Source: Bordetella parapertussis (GTDB taxonomy: Bacteria; Pseudomonadota; Gammaproteobacteria; Burkholderiales; Burkholderiaceae_C). Taken from it: DNA of 11,386 nt. Below the pieces are notes generated by a model. The model did not search any database and had not been told where the DNA came from. It worked only from the letters and a program-made list of their open reading frames with translations. This document shows positions 1 to 6,911 of the stretch, piece after piece. A program made the translations under genes and the position numbers. Position 1 is the stretch's first letter, and each line of letters opens with the position of its first letter. Where the stretch lies: positions 1 to 11,386 of the forward strand of contig CAMDJS010000063.1 in the NCBI GenBank assembly GCA_945900685.1. The letters are read 5' to 3'.

Positions 1-234
1 GTACGAGGAAGAATTCAATAAAACATGTGGCAGATGACCTAAACCTATGCCGTACAAGTACACGCTGTCGCTGTTCATCAAGCGAGGCAGTGCTAAATTA
101 GCCTCTCGCCAAGGGTCGTACGCGCTGGCCATTCGAATACCTTCAATAGCGATGCTCGGGTAAGTCCCAGCGATGGGGGTTACCTTCAGGTTTGAATCAG
201 ATGCATCTTTTCTCAAAGAGTGGTTGTAAGACAT
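1..234 (-). CDS. Maf-like motility accessory factor / flagellin glycosyltransferase, N-terminal part
   Basis: This is an open minus-strand frame of 78 codons. It starts at an ATG (complement of 232-234) and runs off the left edge, so only the amino terminus is visible. The peptide begins MSYNHSLRKDASDSN. It then carries S-A-YDP-W-REA at about residues 46-53 and VYLYGIGLGHLPHVLL at about residues 65-80. A conserved S-x-YDP-x-x-EA segment followed by a hydrophobic strand with GxGxG is typical of the Maf / DUF115 (MptE-like) family, whose members transfer pseudaminic or legionaminic acid to flagellin in the cytoplasm. The gene points away from a Pse operon, which fits a transferase using that operon's CMP-Pse product. 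The start is supported because the nearby ATG at 242 is in another frame and stops after nine codons. The ribosome binding site is weak (GGA about 5 bases upstream). The catalytic part lies outside the window, so specificity cannot be judged. Confidence 0.68.
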   Translation of the reverse strand, partial: MSYNHSLRKDASDSNLKVTPIAGTYPSIAIEGIRMASAYDPWREANLALPRLMNSDSVYLYGIGLGHLPHVLLNSSSY

Positions 235-291
235 GGTTCCATCAAAAAACATTTGCAGACTGAAAAGCAATTAACGCGCCATAAATAGGTA

Positions 292-308
292 TTGGCTTAT
301 TTATTGCT
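292..308 (+). promoter_or_regulatory. Putative sigma-54 (RpoN) -24/-12 promoter for the Pse operon
   Basis: The sequence TTGGCTTATTTATTGCT has GG at 294-295 and GC at 306-307, separated by exactly 10 bases. It matches both conserved blocks of the sigma-54 consensus YTGGC...TTGCW, while the middle ACG positions do not match. Transcription would begin near 320, leaving a leader of about 105 bases before pseC. Many polarly flagellated bacteria use RpoN for middle flagellar genes, so RpoN control of a flagellar-glycan operon is plausible. The AT-rich context raises the chance of a fortuitous match. Confidence 0.42.
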
Positions 309-352
309 TTTAAACAAGACTGATGAATTCAAGGATGAATGAAAAAAACTTC

Positions 353-374
353 TGAATAAAATAAAAATTATTCA
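353..374. repeat. Perfect 7-bp inverted repeat, possible operator
   Basis: TGAATAA (353-359) and TTATTCA (368-374) are exact reverse complements separated by 8 bases. The site lies between the putative sigma-54 promoter and the pseC start, so it would fall in the mRNA leader. It could be a regulator-binding site or a weak hairpin. In AT-rich DNA it could also arise by chance, and I cannot name a regulator. Confidence 0.25.
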
Positions 375-424
375 ATAAAAAGATGTTTTAACAAATTTTG
401 TAACCCAAATTGAATGTGAATCTC

Positions 425-1612
425 ATGTTGAAACCCATACCTTATGCGCGTCAAAGTATCAGTCAATCTGACATTGATGCCGTGGTCCAAGTGTTGAACT
501 CCGATTTTTTGACACAAGGGCCTGTGGTGCCTGCTTTTGAAGAGGCAGTGGCAAATTATTGCCATGCAAAGCATGCGGTTGCAACGACGAATGCCACATC
601 AGCACTGCATTTGGCTTGTTTGGCATTGGGCTTGGGGCAAGGTGATATTTTGTGGACGAGTCCCATCACCTTTGTTGCTTCAGCCAATTGCGCTCTGTAT
701 TGCGGCGCATCAGTGGACTTTGTCGATATTGATCCCCAAACCTACAACTTATGTCCTATAGCGTTGGAAGAAAAGCTATCAGCTGCACAGAAAACAGCAC
801 AACTGCCCAAAATAGTGGTGGCTGTACATATGTGTGGTCAACCTTGCGACATGAAAGCGATTCATGCACTGTCAGTGAAATATGGATTCAAGCTGATCGA
901 GGATGCTTCACACGCCATAGGCGCCAAGTACCAAGGCGAGTATGTGGGGGGAGGGCGCTACAGCGACATCACCGTGTTCAGTTTTCATCCCGTCAAAATC
1001 ATCACCAGTTGCGAAGGCGGCATGGCTTTAACCAACAACACGCAATGGGCTAAAACGATGATGCGATTGCGCAGCCATGGCATCAGCAATGAACCAATCG
1101 ACATGACAGTTCAGCCAGAGAATGAAATTTGGAATTACCAGCAACATGAATTGGGCTTTAACTACCGGATGTCAGAAATACATGGCGCCTTAGGTCTGAG
1201 CCAGTTTCAGCGTATCGATGAATTTTTAAGCACTCGCCACAAAATTGCAAAGACATACGATGAAGCGTTGGCGGATTTACCCATCGTCACGCCTTGGCAA
1301 CATCCAGACGGCGTGTCCAGTTACCACCTCTACCCCATCAGGATCAGCAAATCAAAACATGGATTGACGCAAAAACAAGTCTATACAGCCCTGCATGGGG
1401 CAAACATCAAAGTCAATTTGCACTACATACCGGTTTATTTGCAACCTTTTTATGCCAATCAAGGATTCAAACGGGGCTATTGCAAAAACGCTGAAAGCTA
1501 TTTCCAAGAGGCGATCAGTTTGCCCATGTATGCCGACATGACACAAGCGCAACAAGAAGAGGTATGCAGGCAAATTCGTCTTGTGTACGAAAAATCAGTT
1601 GTTCATGCATAA
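425..1612 (+). CDS. pseC: PseC: UDP-4-amino-4,6-dideoxy-N-acetyl-beta-L-altrosamine aminotransferase
   Basis: This is a PLP-dependent aminotransferase of the DegT/DnrJ/EryC1 family, 395 residues from ATG 425. It aminates C4 of the keto-sugar made by PseB, which is the second step toward pseudaminic acid in the cytoplasm. The opening I-P-YARQSISQSDIDAVVQVL followed by SDFLTQGP is the signature N-terminus of PseC. Also visible are the cofactor-binding stretch TTNATSALHLA (about residues 54-64), the IEDASHA motif with its PLP-contacting Asp near residue 160, and the Schiff-base Lys near residue 191 in FSFHPVKIIT. The usual Gly in the GEGG turn reads CEGG here. In-frame TTG 410 and GTG 416 are possible starts, but ATG 425 places the conserved PIPY segment at the usual distance from the terminus. 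All three starts have poor ribosome binding sites. Length is typical of the family. It is the first gene of the operon, and PseB, its substrate supplier, is not in the window. Confidence 0.93.
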   Translation: MLKPIPYARQSISQSDIDAVVQVLNSDFLTQGPVVPAFEEAVANYCHAKHAVATTNATSALHLACLALGLGQGDILWTSPITFVASANCALYCGASVDFVDIDPQTYNLCPIALEEKLSAAQKTAQLPKIVVAVHMCGQPCDMKAIHALSVKYGFKLIEDASHAIGAKYQGEYVGGGRYSDITVFSFHPVKIITSCEGGMALTNNTQWAKTMMRLRSHGISNEPIDMTVQPENEIWNYQQHELGFNYRMSEIHGALGLSQFQRIDEFLSTRHKIAKTYDEALADLPIVTPWQHPDGVSSYHLYPIRISKSKHGLTQKQVYTALHGANIKVNLHYIPVYLQPFYANQGFKRGYCKNAESYFQEAISLPMYADMTQAQQEEVCRQIRLVYEKSVVHA

Positions 1613-1649
1613 CTTAACAAGCCCATCAATCATGAAACGAGAAAATTCA

Positions 1650-2690
1650 ATGAACCAACTTGCCATGGCCATGGCTGAACTGAAACATCAAAAACCCATT
1701 TACCAACCCACAGCATTTTGGGCTTCGGCGAGTGAACGTATCGCCCAAGATTTGATCGAGGCAGGGGTGTCGCAGTTTCGAAAAATTCCATCGGCCACCA
1801 GCTTTTTTGTTCCTAACTACAGTGGGCCGGCCAGTGGTATCAATCATGCACAAGCTGACATGCTGACACAAGCACTGCACGGTACATACCCACAAGCAAG
1901 TAAATCTCACCAAGCATTGCATCACTTCATTTCAGGCAAGCAAGCTGCATTGGCCGACTACCGAGTGCTGATATCAGGAGACAGCGCCCAGCAACTGCCC
2001 TTGTTGCAAACCTTCAGTGAGAGTGACTACGGTCAACCCTTGGAGCAGTTTGTATGGAGTGGCAAGCGCTATAGCCGTTCATCGCTCAACTACCTTTTGG
2101 GACTGTGTTTTTTGAAAACACATTTGGGCGGAGATATTCCACAAACAGTCCTTGAAATTGGTGGCGGTTTTGGAACCTTGGGTGAAATATGGTCCCAATC
2201 GCAGGTGCCCCATTGGAAATACATTGACATCGATAGTCCTCCCACACAATTTGTGGCAGACCATTACCTGAGAGCGGTGTTGGGCGAAGACCAAGTCACG
2301 GGATTCACCGATATACCTCCCAAACAAATGATCGCTATCCAAGACCTGAAGCAAGCATCGGTGTTGTGCTCATGGCAAATTGAGCAATTGCAAGGCGAGG
2401 TGGATCTGTTTGTAAACTTCATTTCATTTCAGGAAATGGAGCCCGATGTGGTGGCCAATTACCTGAGCCATGTTGATCGATTGAAATCCCGATGGATTTT
2501 GCTGCGCAATATGCGTGAAGGTAAGCAAATCCAAAAAGAGGGGCATGTGGGTGTGAAAACACCGATTCGATCTGATGACTATGTGAACATGCTGGACAAC
2601 TACAACTTGGTGGCTCGCAATGTTCACCCGTTTGGCTATGAAACCGTCGACGGATTTCATTCTGAGCTTCAATTGTTCAAGCGCAAATGA
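1650..2690 (+). CDS. Putative sugar O-methyltransferase (NanM-like), SAM-dependent
   Basis: A 346-residue protein resembling the putative sugar O-methyltransferases found in nonulosonic acid gene clusters (the NanM-type family). The SAM-binding motif I is clear at residues 168-176 (LEIGGGFGT). It is preceded by FLKTHLGGDIPQ and followed by an acidic strand, KYIDIDSPP, that would hold the ribose of SAM. Further down, LFVNFISFQEM resembles motif IV of class I methyltransferases. The likely role is O-methylation of the sugar or of the nucleotide-activated nonulosonic acid; the exact position cannot be read. In-frame starts also exist at TTG 1581, ATG 1605 and ATG 1632. I chose ATG 1650 because a GAGA element sits 8 bases upstream and residues before it look unstructured. 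It lies 37 bases after pseC and 6 bases before pseF, so it is translated as part of the operon. Confidence 0.75.
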   Translation: MNQLAMAMAELKHQKPIYQPTAFWASASERIAQDLIEAGVSQFRKIPSATSFFVPNYSGPASGINHAQADMLTQALHGTYPQASKSHQALHHFISGKQAALADYRVLISGDSAQQLPLLQTFSESDYGQPLEQFVWSGKRYSRSSLNYLLGLCFLKTHLGGDIPQTVLEIGGGFGTLGEIWSQSQVPHWKYIDIDSPPTQFVADHYLRAVLGEDQVTGFTDIPPKQMIAIQDLKQASVLCSWQIEQLQGEVDLFVNFISFQEMEPDVVANYLSHVDRLKSRWILLRNMREGKQIQKEGHVGVKTPIRSDDYVNMLDNYNLVARNVHPFGYETVDGFHSELQLFKRK

Positions 2691-2696
2691 CACTCC

Positions 2697-3401
2697 ATGA
2701 AACTAGCCATCATTCCAGCACGCGGCGGTAGCCGACGTATCCCACGCAAAAACATCCGCAACTTTGCGGGTTCGCCGGTGATTCATTGGCCTATTGCAGC
2801 TGCCCTGGCCACTGGACTGTTTGACCATGTGGTGGTGAGTACCGATGATGAAGAAATTGCCTCTGTGGCCAGACAGGCCGGTGCGTTAACGCCCTTTGTG
2901 CGGCCCTCTGAGTTGGCAGACGATTTCACGCCTACCCGGCAAGTGGTCAACCACGCTATCAATGCCTGTGAATCTTTATGGGGGCCCTATGCGCAGGTTT
3001 GCTGCATCTACGCCACGGCACCCTTGATTGAAATAGATGATTTGAAAACCGCACACCAATTACTGGTGCAGTCCCAAGCACAATTTGTGTTCTCTGCGGT
3101 GGCTTTTGAATTTCCTATTCAACGCGCATTTCGCTTGAGTCCAACAAATGAGCCCCAGATGTTTCAACCTGAACACCGGTTCACACGGTCACAAGATCTG
3201 GAGCCTACTTTTCACGATGCAGCTCAGTTTTATTGGGGCCAGCGAGATGCTTTTTTACGTGGTGACCATATGTTTTCGGATGGGGCAAAAGCCTATGTGC
3301 TGCCGCCTCACCGCGTCAGGGACCTCGATACCGAGGAAGATTGGTTGGTGGCTCAAGCCTTGTGGCAAGCCCGTGTCAAGGAACAAAGCAGCACAACATG
3401 A
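2697..3401 (+). CDS. pseF: PseF: CMP-pseudaminic acid synthetase (cytidylyltransferase)
   Basis: A 234-residue nucleotidyltransferase that activates pseudaminic acid with CTP to give CMP-Pse, the donor for glycosyltransferases such as Maf. The N-terminal nucleotide-binding motif reads IPARGGSRRIPRKN (residues 6-19). The RRIPRKN ending is the PseF form, whereas sialic acid NeuA enzymes usually show KGLPGKN. Further family landmarks are LFDHVVVSTDDEEIA, PFVRPSELADD, the ATAPL strand, a DAAQFYWG segment and the C-terminal VRDLDTEEDW, which carries conserved acidic residues. Length matches the family. It starts 6 bases after the methyltransferase stop, with only a weak ribosome binding site, consistent with translational coupling. 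Its TGA overlaps the pseG ATG (ATGA). Confidence 0.93.
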   Translation: MKLAIIPARGGSRRIPRKNIRNFAGSPVIHWPIAAALATGLFDHVVVSTDDEEIASVARQAGALTPFVRPSELADDFTPTRQVVNHAINACESLWGPYAQVCCIYATAPLIEIDDLKTAHQLLVQSQAQFVFSAVAFEFPIQRAFRLSPTNEPQMFQPEHRFTRSQDLEPTFHDAAQFYWGQRDAFLRGDHMFSDGAKAYVLPPHRVRDLDTEEDWLVAQALWQARVKEQSSTT

Positions 3402-4450
3402 TTCTTATTCGTTGCGATGCCAGTGAACAATGGGGGATGGGTCATTTGACCCGTTGCCGCGCATTGGCTTATGCATTGCACGCATTAGGTATGTCTGTGT
3501 CCATGGTCGGACCTGCAAAAGATTTGATGCAGCCTGAAGACGCAGTTATTTTCACGCATTGGCACCCCATGGTGTGGCAAGACGATCAAGCTGCTGGCGT
3601 GCAGCAATGGTTGGAATTAGCCCAGAACTGGCAGGCAGTCGGCTTGGTATTGGATGAGCCACGGGCAGACGTAACCTGTCAAAAAGCCTTGTTCAAGTCA
3701 GGACTGCCATGGTTGCAATTTGACGGAACCGCGCAAAAGCCTTTGTGGGCCAGTGCCGTTCTGAACGCCTTGCCTGATGCGAATGCCAATGCGTACGCCA
3801 AGGTTTTGCAAAATCCGCAAGCCGCTTTGCTGCTCGGGCCACAGTACGCTGTTTTGCGTTCAGAATTTGAAGCTGTCCATAGGGCAGACAAAAAGCTTAA
3901 CCCCTTCAATATATTGCTCATCATGGGTGGAGGTGACGACCGTGGTGCCTTGGCATGGTGTCTTAAGGCCTTGTCGCCAATGCTTGACGAGAACACCCGC
4001 TTGCAGGTCATCAGTGGGGGAGCTAACCCCCGCAATATTGAAAATCTTGAATGGGTACGAAAGACAAATCTCCCATGGATTGACTATGCCATCCAACCAG
4101 CAGCGCCGTGGACGCTGATGTCGCAATGCCATATGGCTGTGATGGCCAGTGGCACGACTGCACACGAAGCCAATTGCTGTCGCTTACCGATGGTGCTTGT
4201 GTCGGTGGTCGAGAACCAACACAAGCCTGGCTTGGCTTGGCAGCAGGCGGGTCAAGCACAGTATTTGGGTCCCTGGGAGTCAGTCAGCGAAAGCACACTG
4301 CAACACAGCGTAGCGCAATGCAGGCAAGCCATTCTCTCAAGCAAGACAGATGTCCAAACCATGGTGGATGGCCGTGGCGCTGCCCGTGTGGCACAAGCCA
4401 TAATCAATCTCATTCATGTGAAATCCAATGAAGCAATCCAGCTTTCCTAA
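3398..4450 (+). CDS. pseG: PseG: UDP-2,4-diacetamido-2,4,6-trideoxy-beta-L-altropyranose hydrolase
   Basis: A 350-residue GT-B-like hydrolase that removes UDP from the fully N-acylated altrose derivative before condensation by PseI. The start is ATG 3398, overlapping the pseF stop as ATGA. A longer in-frame opening from 3341 only reads through pseF in another frame. The N-terminus MILIRCDASEQWGMGHLTRC is the PseG signature, with His16 the probable catalytic general base by analogy with characterised PseG. An internal IMGGGDD loop (around nt 3925) and a C-terminal ASGTTAHEANCCRLP segment (around nt 4150) match the MurG-like UDP-binding half, including the S-G-T...E nucleotide contacts. AAGGAA lies 13 bases upstream. 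If the upstream acylation is non-acetyl here, this enzyme must accept an unusual N4 acyl group, which its sequence alone does not reveal. Confidence 0.92.
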   Translation: MILIRCDASEQWGMGHLTRCRALAYALHALGMSVSMVGPAKDLMQPEDAVIFTHWHPMVWQDDQAAGVQQWLELAQNWQAVGLVLDEPRADVTCQKALFKSGLPWLQFDGTAQKPLWASAVLNALPDANANAYAKVLQNPQAALLLGPQYAVLRSEFEAVHRADKKLNPFNILLIMGGGDDRGALAWCLKALSPMLDENTRLQVISGGANPRNIENLEWVRKTNLPWIDYAIQPAAPWTLMSQCHMAVMASGTTAHEANCCRLPMVLVSVVENQHKPGLAWQQAGQAQYLGPWESVSESTLQHSVAQCRQAILSSKTDVQTMVDGRGAARVAQAIINLIHVKSNEAIQLS

Positions 4451-5366
4451 ACAGGTCGATTCAATCACCTCTGTTGCTTCGCTTTCAAAGCGTTTAACGG
4501 ATACACATGACTTGGTGGGCTTGTCCGATCAAATGATTGACTCTGTGGGCTCTCCACAGGAGTGCAGCCAAGGTAGCTTGGTGTTTTTACGACCACAGCC
4601 TCTAGAGGATTTACAAAAAAATGTCGATGCCTGTCAGGCCAGCGTATTGATCGTCAATCAAGCGGTCACTGCAACTCACGGAAAGACCTTGCTGGTCACG
4701 GCAGATCCACTGTCTTTGTTTATCAAGGCGCTTCAGATTCTTTTTCACCCAGAGCCCACACCCACAGTGCATTCATCAGCCGTGGTGTCACCTGCTGCAC
4801 ACCTTGCAGCTGGCGTCAGCATCGGCGCAAACAGTGTGGTTGAAGCTGGTGTTTGCATAGAGCCTGATTGCCACATCGGGGCCAATTGTTTTATCGGCGG
4901 CAATGCGCACATTGGGCAGGGAACGGTTATTCAAAACAATGTGTCTATCGGTGGTGTTGGCCTGGGATTTCATTTTGAAAGCAATGGGAACCGTCTGTTT
5001 TTCCCGCATCTGGGGACTGTGCGGATTGGCGCCAATGCAGTCATTGGTTCTGGGTCTGTCATTGCTAGGGGACAGCTGACTGACACCGTTATTGGCGTCG
5101 GTTCACGCTTGGGAAATCTGGTCAATGTTGGTCACAATGTAACCATAGGCGAAAACTGCGCCATTTCATCTGGGACTTCTATCGCCGGTGGCGTGCATAT
5201 CGGGGATGAATGTCAAGTTGGTGTGGGCGTGTGTTTTAACGCCAAGATCACTGTGTCGAGTCATTGCAAAATAGGTATGGGTACGGTGGTGACCAAGTCA
5301 TTGCCTAAAGGCATGTCGGTTTTTGGCAATCCCGCCAAACCTTTGCCGACCATGGACAAGTTTTAG
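4428..5366 (+). CDS. LpxD-like left-handed beta-helix N-acyltransferase in place of PseH
   Basis: A 312-residue protein with LpxD architecture. The N-terminal domain of about 105 residues contains GSLVFLRPQPLEDLQ and SVLIVNQ, like the uridine-binding domain of LpxD. Next comes a hexapeptide-repeat beta-helix (about residues 112-288) with many (I/V)GxxxxI turns. The tail after FGNPAKP is short. GNLVNVGHNVTIG places His236 where LpxD has its catalytic His, and GLGFHFESNGNRLFFPHLG matches the LpxD loop that precedes the active site. LpxD transfers acyl chains from ACP to a UDP-amino sugar in lipid A synthesis. This copy lies between pseG and a KASIII/ACP pair, and no GNAT-type PseH is present. 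I therefore infer that it N-acylates UDP-4-amino-4,6-dideoxy-L-AltNAc from an acyl-ACP. It overlaps pseG by 23 bases. A true lipid A LpxD is less likely because no lpxA, lpxB, fabZ or bamA neighbours are seen. Confidence 0.8.
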   Translation: MKQSSFPKQVDSITSVASLSKRLTDTHDLVGLSDQMIDSVGSPQECSQGSLVFLRPQPLEDLQKNVDACQASVLIVNQAVTATHGKTLLVTADPLSLFIKALQILFHPEPTPTVHSSAVVSPAAHLAAGVSIGANSVVEAGVCIEPDCHIGANCFIGGNAHIGQGTVIQNNVSIGGVGLGFHFESNGNRLFFPHLGTVRIGANAVIGSGSVIARGQLTDTVIGVGSRLGNLVNVGHNVTIGENCAISSGTSIAGGVHIGDECQVGVGVCFNAKITVSSHCKIGMGTVVTKSLPKGMSVFGNPAKPLPTMDKF

Positions 5367-5369
5367 GAG
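5365..5369 (+). promoter_or_regulatory. Strong ribosome binding site deciding the start at 5377
   Basis: AGGAG lies 7 bases before ATG 5377 and overlaps the TAG stop of the acyltransferase gene. It favours this start over an earlier in-frame ATG at 5323, which would lie inside the preceding gene and lacks such a site. Confidence 0.75.
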
Positions 5370-5376
5370 CTCGCAG

Positions 5377-5982
5377 ATGTCTACTGAAACTGTTGCACTG
5401 GATTTGGATTTCAAGGGCCAAAGAAATTACATCACTGGTGCAGATATTGCTCGCTCTATGTTGGCGATCATTGGACCTTGCACCAGTTTGCGAATTGAAT
5501 TCCACCACATGGCTGCTGTTGCCCTCATGATGCGTGAGGTGGCCGCCATGGAACTGCCCACCCTCAAGCACAGAGACGATGTTTACGCACTCTTGGCTTG
5601 CAAGGACCTCAACAGTAATTTGCGCTATTGGATCGCCGAGGCCATGCCGCAAGTGCCAGAGCTTTGGCGGATCGACTATGACGAATCCATCTATACGCGC
5701 AGGGCTGTGCTGATGGCATCAAGTATTCAAGCGGATGCGTATGCTTTGCAAGCAAATCCGCTAGACGCTTTGGTCGCATTGAACAAGCATTTACTCAACC
5801 ACTGCGTTGAGGTTCATCCTTGGATATTCGTCAGACTCGATTTGCAACAATGGCCTTTCGATAGCAAAGACGTGCAACTAAATTTAGTTGGCACTGCGTC
5901 TCACGGTATCCACAGAACAACGATTTCCAGCAACGGCAAAGTGGTTGGCAGTATTTACTTCACCAGGAAACCTGCGCCATGA
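5377..5982 (+). CDS. Unrecognised 201-residue protein of the acyl-ACP module
   Basis: I do not recognise this protein family with confidence. It is a soluble 201-residue protein with no signal peptide or membrane segment. It starts MSTETVALDL and has a conserved-looking NYITGADIARSML at residues 17-29, a His pair at 43-44 in IEFHHMAAVALMM, and a charged middle region with RYWIAE. The carboxyl end is strand-rich: WIFVRLDLQQWPF, QLNLVGTASHGIHRTTISS, then KVVGSIYF. The alternating strands and the YITGAD helix opening are reminiscent of hotdog-fold dehydratase or thioesterase relatives, which would suit a place next to KASIII and ACP, but this is a guess from pattern only. It begins after a strong ribosome binding site, 10 bases behind the acyltransferase. 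Its stop overlaps the KASIII start as ATGA, so the stoichiometry of the two products is probably coupled. Translation is clearly real given the operon packing. Confidence 0.8.
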   Translation: MSTETVALDLDFKGQRNYITGADIARSMLAIIGPCTSLRIEFHHMAAVALMMREVAAMELPTLKHRDDVYALLACKDLNSNLRYWIAEAMPQVPELWRIDYDESIYTRRAVLMASSIQADAYALQANPLDALVALNKHLLNHCVEVHPWIFVRLDLQQWPFDSKDVQLNLVGTASHGIHRTTISSNGKVVGSIYFTRKPAP

Positions 5983-6911
5983 TTGGTATTCAATACATTT
6001 CGGCTTACCTGCCCCAAAGCTTTATTGACAATACCTTGCAGGCCAAGGGCTTTGACGCAGATGAGGACTTTATTCGCCACAAGATAGGCATGCTTCAATT
6101 AAGTCGCAAGGCGGATACTGAACAAACCAGCGATATGGCTGTGCAGGCCGTTTTGAAGTTGCAGCAAGAACATGGCGTTGATCTTTCAAAGACGCAATGC
6201 CTTGTGCTGGTCACCCAAAATCCGGATGGACATGGTTTGCCCCACACCTCAGCCGTGGTTCATCACCGTTTGAACTTGCCCAGCGCCTGTGCGGTGTTCG
6301 ATATTTCATTGGGTTGTTCTGGCTTTGTTCAGGCCTTGTCGGTGGCCAAAGCGTTCATGCAATCTCAAAACATGCGCCATGGCTTGTTGGTGACTGCCGA
6401 CCCTTATTCCAAAATCATCAACCCCTTGGACAGGGACACGGCCATGTTGTTCGGGGACGGTGCCAGCGCAACTTGGTTATCCGAAGATGGCGACTGGCAA
6501 ATAGGCGCTGCCGATTTTGGTATTCAAAGTCAGCAACATGATGCCTTGCAAACTTCAGCCGATGGCCATTTGTTCATGAATGGCCGTGCCGTGTTTACTT
6601 TCGCGGCAACGCAAGTCCCCGCCAGTGTCAAGCGAGTGCTTGAAAAAGCACAAGTAGGCATGGCAGACCTAGACCAGGTTTTTTTGCACCAAGGAAGTCG
6701 CTATATTGTGGATACTTTGGCAAAGCGAATCGGTGCAGAAGGCAAAACACCTTTTGCCGCTACGACTTACGGCAATACCGTCTCTTCATCGGTGCCGATG
6801 ATGCTGGCTCAACACCTTCAGCCGCAATGGCGCAAGGTGTTGTTATGCGGTTTTGGTGTAGGTTTGTCATGGGCCACTTGTTTATTGGAGAAAAATAATG
6901 ATCACAGCTGA
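5979..6911 (+). CDS. Beta-ketoacyl-ACP synthase III family protein (FabH-like)
   Basis: A 310-residue thiolase-fold condensing enzyme. The catalytic triad is readable: Cys113 in DISLGCSGFVQAL, His237 in VFLHQGS and Asn266 in YGNTVSSS. Standard FabH shows HQAN at the second site, so the HQGS here departs from the housekeeping form. The GDGASA segment (about residues 159-164) and the C-terminal CGFGVGLSWA glycine-rich turn are typical of KASIII. A FabH-type reaction would condense a short acyl-CoA with malonyl-ACP, for example to acetoacetyl-ACP. Beside an ACP and an LpxD-like acyltransferase, it probably builds the acyl group placed on the amino sugar. AGGAAA lies 8 bases before the ATG. The start overlaps the preceding stop, and the gene overlaps the ACP gene by 14 bases. 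No ketoreductase gene is in the window, so any reduction would rely on a host FabG. Confidence 0.87.
   Translation: MIGIQYISAYLPQSFIDNTLQAKGFDADEDFIRHKIGMLQLSRKADTEQTSDMAVQAVLKLQQEHGVDLSKTQCLVLVTQNPDGHGLPHTSAVVHHRLNLPSACAVFDISLGCSGFVQALSVAKAFMQSQNMRHGLLVTADPYSKIINPLDRDTAMLFGDGASATWLSEDGDWQIGAADFGIQSQQHDALQTSADGHLFMNGRAVFTFAATQVPASVKRVLEKAQVGMADLDQVFLHQGSRYIVDTLAKRIGAEGKTPFAATTYGNTVSSSVPMMLAQHLQPQWRKVLLCGFGVGLSWATCLLEKNNDHS
6887..6891 (+). promoter_or_regulatory. Strong ribosome binding site for the ACP gene
   Basis: GGAGA sits 6 bases before ATG 6898, inside the end of the KASIII gene. It is one of the best ribosome binding sites in the operon, which fits the higher expression usually needed for a carrier protein. 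Confidence 0.65.

Larger units (their letters stand above)
235..424. promoter_or_regulatory. Divergent AT-rich control region between maf-like gene and Pse operon
   Basis: This 190-base non-coding stretch separates the divergent Maf-like gene and pseC. It is clearly more AT-rich than its flanks. It contains a sigma-54-like element at 292-308 and a perfect 7-base inverted repeat at 353-374. I see no FliA-type box and no convincing sigma-70 hexamer pair on either strand. A short minus-strand frame here overlaps pseC and lacks coding features, so I treat the stretch as regulatory. Confidence 0.6.

Noticed and set aside
751..1053. Plus-strand frame of 100 codons inside pseC
   Set aside because: It is a frame-shifted shadow of the well-supported aminotransferase gene, with a composition unlike a folded protein.
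3341..3397. Upstream extension of pseG
   Set aside because: The extra 19 residues read through pseF in another frame. The PseG signature starts exactly at ATG 3398, which overlaps the pseF stop.
4428..5366. Housekeeping lipid A LpxD
   Set aside because: The fold and His fit LpxD, but the context is a sugar operon without lpxA, lpxB, fabZ or bamA. The N-terminal domain also looks divergent. It remains a possible alternative if no other lpxD exists.
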